Assembly (NCBI GenBank): GCA_900313765.1
Contig: OMSN01000011.1
Coordinates: forward strand, 1-18,392
Source of the DNA: an uncultured Eubacteriales bacterium
GTDB lineage: Bacteria > Bacillota > Clostridia > Lachnospirales > Lachnospiraceae
DNA: 18,392 bases
Reading direction: 5' to 3'
This document shows positions 13,809 to 18,392 of the stretch, piece after piece. How positions within the stretch are numbered: the stretch's first letter is position 1; each line of letters starts with the position of its first letter. A program made the translations under genes and the position numbers. The notes below the pieces were generated by a model. It was not told the DNA's origin. It saw only the letters and a list, made by a program, of their open reading frames with translations, and did no database searches.

Positions 13809-15221
13809 ATGAGTTTATATGAGCAGCTAATTGAATATTGCGCATCGGATGCATATCCGTTCCACATGCCGGGACACAAGCGAAGAGCCGGCGCCATGCA
13901 GGATCCGTTCTCCTTTGATATCACGGAGATCGACGGGTTCGATGATCTGCATCACGCCTCCGGGATCCTTGCCAGGGCTCAGGAGAGAGCGGCCGCTCTG
14001 TACAGCAGCAGCGAGACCCATTTCCTGGTAAATGGGAGCACTGCGGGCATCCTGAGTGCGATCACTGCCGGCGTTCCTGCCGCAGGCGAACTTCTTATGG
14101 CAAGAAACAGCCATAAGTCCGCCTACAACGCGGCAGGTCTTCGGGACATCCGCACCAGGTATCTGTATCCGGTCCCTCATGGTGAGATCAACGGACCGGT
14201 GGATCCTGCGGATGTGGAGCAGGCGCTCTCCGGATCAGCAGGGCCGCTCCCACAGGCACTCTTTCTGACCTCACCGACCTACGACGGTATTGTCAGCGAT
14301 GTCCGGGCGATCGCGCAGATCGCACACAGGCACGGTGTCATACTGATCGTTGACGAGGCGCACGGTGCCCATTTCGGGATGCATCCTGCTTTCCCGCGCT
14401 CCAGCGTCACGCTGGGCGCTGATATCGTGATCCACAGTCTTCACAAGACGCTTCCGTCCCTGACGCAGACCGCCCTGCTCCATGTGAACGGGGATCTGGC
14501 AGACCGCCGGAAGCTTCGCAGCATGCTCTCGGTCTTTCAGTCCAGCAGTCCCAGTTATGTCCTGATGGCCTCCATCGATTCCTGCATCCGCACTCTGTCG
14601 GAATGCGGGGATACCCTCTTTGAAGAGTACATCGGCCGCCTGAACCGTTTCCGCGCCAGGGCACATTTTACACAGATCGATCTTCTGCCTAACGATGACC
14701 CGTCCAGGATCCTGCTGCGGCCGAGGAACATGAGCGCCGCCAGGCTCTATGCTCTCCTCAGGGACCGTTATCATCTTCAGTGTGAGATGTCTGCCCCTTC
14801 CTATGTCCTGCTGATCTCATCCGTTGCAGACACGGAAGAAGGGTTCTGCCGCCTGCTGGATGCTCTGCAGGAGCTGGACCGGATCTCTCCGGATCCGGCA
14901 TCCGGAACACCTGCGGGTCCGGGCCTGACTCAGGCTGCACAGACCGCAGCGCAGCGCGCCCGCATCCGGGCCTCTCTGTATGAGGCACTGAACGCACCGC
15001 AGGAGACAGCAGCCTTGCGGGATGCCGCAGGGCTCATTTCCGCAGAATATCTCTATCTGTATCCGCCCGGGATCCCTCTTCTGGCTCCCGGCGAAGAGAT
15101 CACGGACACCCTGATTGGCTGTGCAGAGAGCCTGACACTGGCCGGATATGAGCTGCATGGCACAGAAGACTCCACACACCAGACGATCCGCGTCATGAAG
15201 GAGGAGACAACAAAGCGATGA
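13809..15221 (+). CDS. Orn/Lys/Arg decarboxylase family PLP enzyme (YaaO/SpeA-like)
   Basis: This is a fold-type I PLP enzyme of the lysine/ornithine/arginine decarboxylase class, 470 residues, cytoplasmic. Landmarks are PFHMPGHKR (17-25), ITEIDGFDDLHHASG (38-52), the FLVNGSTAGILSAI cofactor-phosphate loop (72-85), SPTYDGIVSD (155-164), the Asp of VDEAHGAHFG (181-190) and the PLP lysine in HSLHKTLPSLTQ (Lys 213). The Ala/Gln-rich segment at about 365-405 looks like a linker before a small C-terminal domain. Relatives in this genomic position (yaaO in Bacillus) are annotated as arginine or lysine decarboxylases, but the substrate is not settled. An upstream ATG at 13800 would add three residues. 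It overlaps the kinase-like gene by 4 nt (ATGA). Confidence 0.88.
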   Translation: MSLYEQLIEYCASDAYPFHMPGHKRRAGAMQDPFSFDITEIDGFDDLHHASGILARAQERAAALYSSSETHFLVNGSTAGILSAITAGVPAAGELLMARNSHKSAYNAAGLRDIRTRYLYPVPHGEINGPVDPADVEQALSGSAGPLPQALFLTSPTYDGIVSDVRAIAQIAHRHGVILIVDEAHGAHFGMHPAFPRSSVTLGADIVIHSLHKTLPSLTQTALLHVNGDLADRRKLRSMLSVFQSSSPSYVLMASIDSCIRTLSECGDTLFEEYIGRLNRFRARAHFTQIDLLPNDDPSRILLRPRNMSAARLYALLRDRYHLQCEMSAPSYVLLISSVADTEEGFCRLLDALQELDRISPDPASGTPAGPGLTQAAQTAAQRARIRASLYEALNAPQETAALRDAAGLISAEYLYLYPPGIPLLAPGEEITDTLIGCAESLTLAGYELHGTEDSTHQTIRVMKEETTKR

Positions 15222-15811
15222 ACCATATCTTCTATCTGATGGGCAAGAGCGCATCCGGCAAAGACACTGTGTATGAGATACTCCTGAGCGATCCGTCCCT
15301 GCACCTTACTCCCTTTGTCCCCTGGACGACACGGCCGATCCGGGCGAAGGAGAAAGAGGGTGTGGAATACCATTTTACCGACGAAGAAGGCCTGAAGAGA
15401 CTGATTGAGGAAGGACGCGTGATCGAGAAGCGCACCTATCAGACCGAGCACGGCCCGTGGACTTATTTTACAGTAGACCCGGGAGATACCTCCGGCGACC
15501 TTCTCGGGATCGGAACACTGGAATCTTATCTTGGCCTTCGGGACTTCTACGGGAACGGCCGGGTGGTGCCGATCTACATAGAGGTCGACGACGGGATCCG
15601 TCTGGGCCGTGCCCTGAAGCGGGAATGCAAACCCGGCAATCACAAATATGAAGAAATGTGCCGCCGCTTCCTTGCCGACCAGAAGGACTTCTCCGAAGAG
15701 AATCTTCAGAATGCAGGGATCAGCAGACGTTTCTCCAACAACAGTGAACGGTCGGACTGTGTCCGGAAGGTCGCATCCTTCATCCGCAGCATACAGGAGG
15801 CAGGAGAATGA
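15218..15811 (+). CDS. Guanylate-kinase-like P-loop protein
   Basis: This 197-residue protein of the guanylate kinase fold occurs in place of thymidylate kinase (tmk) in the Bacillus order of genes. The P-loop is GKSASGKDT (9-17), which differs from the usual GPSGxGKxT in its second and third residues. The GMP-binding region WTTRPIRAKEKEGVEYHF (36-53) is conserved, and the IEKRTYQTEHGPWTYFT segment aligns with the substrate-binding loop. The lid and C-terminal helix look shortened or divergent, so guanylate kinase activity is likely but not certain; a second, housekeeping gmk may exist elsewhere. AAGGAGG lies 14 nt upstream, inside the decarboxylase gene, and 4-nt overlaps join it to both neighbours. 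This indicates one operon with coupled translation. Confidence 0.82.
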   Translation: MNHIFYLMGKSASGKDTVYEILLSDPSLHLTPFVPWTTRPIRAKEKEGVEYHFTDEEGLKRLIEEGRVIEKRTYQTEHGPWTYFTVDPGDTSGDLLGIGTLESYLGLRDFYGNGRVVPIYIEVDDGIRLGRALKRECKPGNHKYEEMCRRFLADQKDFSEENLQNAGISRRFSNNSERSDCVRKVASFIRSIQEAGE

Positions 15812-16785
15812 CTTCTTTCCGAAATATCAGCGGTCATAAAAATGCGATCGCCCACCTCAGACGTGCGATCCTGGCAGACCGCGTCAGCCATGCATATCTG
15901 CTGTGCGGCGACGGCGGCGACGATAAGCTGACCCTTGCCCAGGCATTTGCCCAGACACTCCAGTGCACCACACTGGAGCGCCTTCTCCATGCCCCGGCGC
16001 TGGAGAGCGATGATGCCGGCCTTGGCGCGCGCCGGCCTGTCCGGGATCTTCAGGATGACAGAGAGGCCATCTCTCTGGATGCGGTGGATGCCTGCGGAAA
16101 ATGCCGAAGCTGCATCCAGGCTGCAGACGGAAACCAGCCGGACCTCATCACATGGACTCATGAGAAGCCGAAAACCTTCTCCGTCGAAGACGCGCGAAGG
16201 CTGGTCGCAGACGTCCAGATCCGCCCTTTCAGCAGTCTTCGGAAGATCTACATCGTACCAGATGCTCACCTCATGAACGTGGAAGCGCAGAACACCCTGC
16301 TCAAGACGCTGGAAGAGCCGCCGGAGTATGTTGTCCTGCTGCTGCTGTGCGACTCTGCAGACATGATGCTTGAAACCATACGCTCGCGCTGCGTCATGAT
16401 CAGTCTGGAGTCTGCGGCCCGCACCATGCCCGAAGAATCCCTCCGTCTGGCGATGAGCATACTGCTGAACATCCACGAATGGACCATGCCCGAGATCCTC
16501 GGTGCTGTGCGCGAATTGTCCGGCAATAAACTCATGATTACAGAATTCCTGGACCTGTTCACCTCCTGGTACCGGGATGTTCTGTATTTCAAGGCAACCG
16601 GTGACGCAGACGGTATCCTGCACGAAGAGTATGTGCAGGAGATCCGCAGGGCTTCCGCGCATAGCTCCTATGAGGGGATTCAGAATATTCTGGATGCGCT
16701 GCACACGGCAGGCATACGACTCAAGGCAAACGTGAACTTCGAGCTGACAATCGAACTGCTGCTCCTGTCCATGAAAGAAAACTAA
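15808..16785 (+). CDS. holB: DNA polymerase III delta-prime subunit
   Basis: This clamp-loader subunit helps load the sliding clamp at replication forks. The 325-residue protein has the N-terminal RNISGHKNAI...SHAYLLCG start (5-34), a P-loop-like GDGGDDK (34-40) that departs from GxxGxGK[ST], and a four-cysteine zinc module: Cys 53, then CGKCRSC (96-102). A stretch of about 40 residues between the first cysteine and the CxxCxxC is an insertion relative to the compact module of most relatives. Later motifs are KIYIVPDAHLMNVEAQNTLLKTLEEPP (146-172) and TIRSRC (190-195). Loss of the P-loop fits a non-ATPase delta-prime subunit. AGGAGG lies 7 nt upstream. It overlaps the kinase by 4 nt and ends in a terminator. 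In Bacillus holB is followed by yaaT; here ricT is on the other strand. Confidence 0.93.
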   Translation: MTSFRNISGHKNAIAHLRRAILADRVSHAYLLCGDGGDDKLTLAQAFAQTLQCTTLERLLHAPALESDDAGLGARRPVRDLQDDREAISLDAVDACGKCRSCIQAADGNQPDLITWTHEKPKTFSVEDARRLVADVQIRPFSSLRKIYIVPDAHLMNVEAQNTLLKTLEEPPEYVVLLLLCDSADMMLETIRSRCVMISLESAARTMPEESLRLAMSILLNIHEWTMPEILGAVRELSGNKLMITEFLDLFTSWYRDVLYFKATGDADGILHEEYVQEIRRASAHSSYEGIQNILDALHTAGIRLKANVNFELTIELLLLSMKEN

Positions 16786-16808
16786 AGACCGGCAGTCCGC
16801 CGGTCTTT
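16784..16808. terminator. Bidirectional terminator between holB and the DUF1858 gene
   Basis: AAAGACCGGC and GCCGGTCTTT form a perfect 10-bp stem with a 5-nt loop. T-rich sequence follows on both strands (GTCTTTGTCTT on plus, TTTAGTTTTCTTT on minus). It ends the decarboxylase-kinase-holB operon and the convergent DUF1858 gene, whose stop is about 20 nt away. Confidence 0.85.
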
Positions 16809-16829
16809 GTCTTCCATCATCTGTTTCGC

Positions 16830-17036
16830 TCAGCCTTTTTCCTGAAGGTAAACATTCAGCTTCTCCAGAAGAAGGTCGGGGTCGATTCCATGGACCATGG
16901 CCGCCTCTTCGAGACTCTCACCCTGGGATGACGGGCATCCGACGCAGTACATGCCGCCGCTCATGAGAACATTCGCAAGGCTGTAGTCAACACCAAGGAT
17001 CTCGCCGATTGTCATATCTTTCGTGATCTGAACCAT
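16830..17036 (-). CDS. DUF1858 (hybrid-cluster-associated redox disulfide) domain protein
   Basis: This 68-residue cytoplasmic protein consists of one DUF1858 domain. The start [14 protein letters not shown] leads into the conserved [23 protein letters not shown] segment, where two cysteines form a CxxC pair (about 31 and 34), typical of this redox-disulfide family and of its relation to hybrid-cluster-type proteins. GGAGG lies 8 nt before the ATG, and a strong promoter lies upstream. It is divergent from the ferredoxin gene across a 257-bp spacer, a pairing that suggests linked redox roles but does not prove them. The electron partner is unknown. Confidence 0.9.
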   Translation of the reverse strand: MVQITKDMTIGEILGVDYSLANVLMSGGMYCVGCPSSQGESLEEAAMVHGIDPDLLLEKLNVYLQEKG

Positions 17037-17074
17037 AATATAATCCTCCGCATATTTTATATAAAGCTGAACGC

Positions 17075-17103
17075 ATTATATACCGCTCCGCGCGGCAGTG
17101 CAA
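17075..17103 (-). promoter_or_regulatory. Sigma-A promoter of the DUF1858 gene
   Basis: On the minus strand TTGCAC and a perfect TATAAT are separated by exactly 17 nt, about 40 nt before the start codon. Leader length and box quality suggest steady strong transcription. Confidence 0.85.
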
Positions 17104-17135
17104 GTACATTTTGTGCAATTTAATTTTCCTCTGTC

Positions 17136-17147
17136 AAACGGCCGTTT
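17136..17147. other. Perfect 12-bp palindrome in the DUF1858/ferredoxin spacer
   Basis: AAACGGCCGTTT lies between the two divergent promoters, about 35 nt upstream of the DUF1858 -35 box and 43 nt upstream of the ferredoxin -35 box. It could be an operator acting on both genes. The regulator is unknown. Confidence 0.4.
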
Positions 17148-17189
17148 TAAAAAACGAACCACAATTCATTAATTCTATCAAAAATTATC

Positions 17190-17219
17190 TTGTACTAGCC
17201 CCGTATGCTGTATTATGAT
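17190..17219 (+). promoter_or_regulatory. Candidate promoter of the ferredoxin gene
   Basis: TTGTAC and TATGAT are 18 nt apart; an alternative -10 box TATTAT starts 3 nt earlier with a 15-nt spacer. The leader of about 65 nt has a small hairpin CCCC-GCAA-GGGG around 17229-17242 and AT-rich sequence before AAGGAGG. Confidence 0.6.
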
Positions 17220-17293
17220 GTGCATGGAACCCCGCAAGGGGAGTTGAAAGTATGATGTATATACCATAAATAATCATTAAGGAGGTACTGATA

Positions 17294-17464
17294 ATGGCTT
17301 ATACGATCACTGACGAGTGTGTAGCTTGCGGAACCTGTGCAGAAGAGTGCCCGGTTGGCGCTATCTCTGAAGGCGATGGAAAGTACGAGATCGACGCAGA
17401 TGCTTGCCTTGAGTGCGGAAGCTGCGCAGATGCATGTCCGACCGGTGCAATCGAAGCTCCGTGA
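17294..17464 (+). CDS. 2[4Fe-4S] clostridial-type ferredoxin
   Basis: This small cytoplasmic electron carrier has 56 residues and starts MAYTITDECVACGTCAEECP. Two complete cluster motifs are visible: CVACGTCAEECPVG in the first half and CLECGSCADACPTG in the second. Each is the CxxCxxCxxxCP arrangement of eight-iron ferredoxins, which accept electrons from pyruvate oxidation or hydrogenases in clostridia. It is short enough to be missed by ORF callers that require longer frames. AAGGAGG lies 8 nt before the ATG, and a terminator follows 23 nt after the stop, so it is a monocistronic gene. Its clean promoter, ribosome binding site and terminator suggest high expression. It lies divergent from the DUF1858 redox protein. 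Confidence 0.97.
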   Translation: MAYTITDECVACGTCAEECPVGAISEGDGKYEIDADACLECGSCADACPTGAIEAP

Positions 17465-17486
17465 GAACAGCTGACAGATTATTCAG

Positions 17487-17514
17487 GGACCCGTCCGTAA
17501 GGCGGGTCCTTTTT
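17487..17514 (+). terminator. Rho-independent terminator of the ferredoxin gene
   Basis: GGACCCG and CGGGTCC form a 7-bp stem, extended by one C-G and one wobble pair, and are followed by five T. It lies 22 nt after the ferredoxin stop. Confidence 0.92.
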
Positions 17515-17908
17515 CTATGCCCGAAATCACCCCGTGTTCTGAAATTATCTGACAATTTGAGGAAATTGTGTCTCTTACTCCGTTGCACACAATGTGCCAG
17601 ATATCATATATGACATCCTACATTAGAATGTGATACCAAATTTCGTATCTCATTTTCGGAACCATTCACAATCATTTCTCTTCTGTCCGGTTCTTATCCC
17701 TTTCTCTGACAGAGCCGGGATCGTTCTTTCCGGCGATATCCGTGCCCGGTCCTGTTCATTTTCATGAATCGACAATTGTTACACAACCAGTTCTTGGCGC
17801 ATAAATTGTCAGACATATATACTTGTATCTGTCACCGGCGATCCGGTCTCTGCATGCGGATACGATACATCACACAGCACCTCCGCCCTACAGGAAAGGA
17901 TTGCAGTT
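17515..17908. other. 394-bp AT-rich spacer with inverted repeats, no gene seen
   Basis: No coding frame with a ribosome binding site was found. The spacer holds several short inverted repeats: ACAATTT-GAGG-AAATTGT at 17552-17569, GCACA-CAA-TGTGC at 17585-17597, CATT-AG-AATG near 17622-17631 and the palindrome ACAATTGT near 17772-17779. The ACAATT/AATTGT half-site recurs at 17552, 17563, 17772 and about 17804, which could mark a repressor site. A GC-richer part (17695-17755) contains imperfect CCGG repeats. It ends with a candidate promoter before the small gene at 17909. Confidence 0.5.
17794..17823 (+). promoter_or_regulatory. Candidate promoter of the small gene at 17909
   Basis: TTGGCG and TATACT are 18 nt apart, giving a leader of about 80 nt. 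The AATTGT half-site of the spacer lies between the two boxes, so a bound regulator would block transcription. Confidence 0.5.
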
Positions 17909-18247
17909 ATGAGTCATGGAAAAATAGAACAGATTGGACGTCATCGTAAACAATGCAGGGGCATGTACGATCTCCTGCAGGAATATTCCCAGGCAGGCAT
18001 ACAGATCTGTCTGGAAGGAAAGGAGGCAGAACCGGGCCAGGTCGCGGCAACCTGTCTTCGGGAAGGCGTATCCTACATGATGGACTTCATTCCTGAAAAT
18101 GACAGCTCCCAGAGGATCACACAGATCGATTTCACTAAGATCGACAGCCCGCAGCAGGAGGCATCTTCCACATTGTCGATCCCAGGCCGCGCAAACCCGT
18201 CAACACCGCCGGGAGATACTCCCCCATCCCCTCTCTGGTGCGGATAA
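17909..18247 (+). CDS. Small protein of unknown function, 112 residues
   Basis: I do not recognise this gene. AGGAAAGGA lies about 8 nt before the ATG. Its codon use resembles that of neighbouring real genes (frequent ATC, CTG, GCA, CAG). The first 77 residues look like a small folded domain with an amphipathic helix (MYDLLQEYSQAGIQICLEG), then VAATCLREGVSYMMDF and a RITQIDFTKID strand. The last 35 residues are Pro-, Ser- and Thr-rich and probably disordered. No signal peptide or membrane segment is visible. Three cysteines (about 16, 34 and 49) and a final Cys-Gly do not form a known motif. The stop codon lies in the loop of a 7-bp hairpin, and a larger structured element follows. It appears to be a single-gene unit. 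Confidence 0.7.
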   Translation: MSHGKIEQIGRHRKQCRGMYDLLQEYSQAGIQICLEGKEAEPGQVAATCLREGVSYMMDFIPENDSSQRITQIDFTKIDSPQQEASSTLSIPGRANPSTPPGDTPPSPLWCG

Positions 18248-18254
18248 CCGCACC
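18237..18254 (+). other. Hairpin enclosing the stop codon of the small gene
   Basis: GGTGCGG-ATAA-CCGCACC is a perfect 7-bp stem whose loop holds the TAA stop. No T-tract follows. It shares GTGCGGATAAnCGCAC with the hairpin at the ygeY-like stop (5538-5555). Confidence 0.55.
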
Positions 18255-18261
18255 CGGCCAG

Positions 18262-18338
18262 GCCCGGATACGACTTCAAACAGCCGCATCAGGCTGCCCC
18301 GCCGTGCTGCAATCTTACAGTAGTATTCGGGCTTTCTT
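18262..18338 (+). other. Candidate large structured 3' element or terminator
   Basis: GCCCGGATAC (18262-18271) pairs with GTATTCGGGC (18323-18332) through 10 bp with one wobble, enclosing about 50 nt. Inside, CAGCC and GGCTG (18281-18296) form a second stem. TTTCTT follows. It may be a multi-branched terminator of the small gene or a small structured RNA. Confidence 0.4.
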
Positions 18339-18370
18339 AAGATTTTCTGCGCTGTAGGCAGAAGAAGGAA

Positions 18371-18379
18371 TGTTATACT
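18371..18379 (+). promoter_or_regulatory. Extended -10 promoter at the right edge
   Basis: TGTTATACT is an extended -10 element (TGn-TATACT) facing right, with an imperfect -35 region. An inverted repeat TTCTGC/GCAGAA (about 18345-18363) lies just upstream. It probably drives a gene beyond the window. Confidence 0.5.
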
Positions 18380-18392
18380 TACGGTTGTGATA

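Noticed and set aside
17229..17242. CCCC-GCAA-GGGG hairpin in the ferredoxin leader as a riboswitch
   Set aside because: It is a 4-bp stem with a GNRA-type loop and no wider conserved architecture; too small to call.
17515..17908. CRISPR array or att site in the spacer
   Set aside because: Inverted repeats are short and differ from one another; no evenly spaced direct repeats and no integrase gene are present.

Overview
The window looks like a chromosomal segment of a Gram-positive anaerobe of the class Clostridia, most likely Lachnospiraceae-like. Support: YaaT/RicT, MecA, DUF3783 and DUF1858 proteins, an 8-iron clostridial-type ferredoxin, strong GGAGG ribosome binding sites, consensus sigma-A promoters, and a moderately GC-rich coding sequence broken by AT-rich spacers. 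No rRNA, tRNA, CRISPR array, insertion sequence or phage gene was seen.

Layout. (1) Positions 1-311, minus: the 5' end of a secreted lysine-rich Ig-like (BIG2-type) protein whose start is out of frame by one base in a run of six A. (2) 496-5334, minus: a BMP-family (nucleoside-type) ABC importer, read as binding protein, intercistronic terminator, double ATPase, permease 1, permease 2. Permease 1 is broken by an 89-bp tandem duplication; deleting one copy restores a 355-residue protein. (3) 5545-12696, minus: a closely packed gene string ricT, trmN6-like, rsmI, inositol-monophosphatase-like, DUF3783, N-acyl-D-amino-acid-deacylase-like, ygeY-like M20 hydrolase. It mixes housekeeping RNA/sporulation genes with two hydrolases that lie directly upstream of the importer. 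(4) 12875-13723, minus: mecA, with its own promoter and terminator. (5) 13809-16785, plus: an Orn/Lys/Arg-decarboxylase-like gene, a guanylate-kinase-like gene and holB, joined by two 4-nt ATGA overlaps. (6) 16830-17464: a divergent pair, a DUF1858 redox protein (minus) and a 2[4Fe-4S] ferredoxin (plus). (7) 17515-18392: a 394-bp AT-rich spacer, a small unknown gene, hairpins and an extended -10 promoter at the right edge.

How the parts fit. The decarboxylase, kinase, holB, ricT, trmN6 and rsmI genes are the conserved yaaO-tmk-holB-yaaT-yabB-yabC neighbourhood known from Bacillus subtilis. Here it is split into two divergent blocks around mecA, with a guanylate-kinase-like gene in the tmk position. 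The deacylase, YgeY and the BMP importer may form an uptake-and-hydrolysis module for a small amide or purine-derived compound; this is inferred from context only.

The points most worth checking are the 89-bp duplication, the homopolymer frameshift, a 16-nt palindrome shared by the stop codons of two unrelated genes, a possible leaderless decarboxylase transcript, and the structured right edge. I did not find a clear new multi-gene defence or mobile system.
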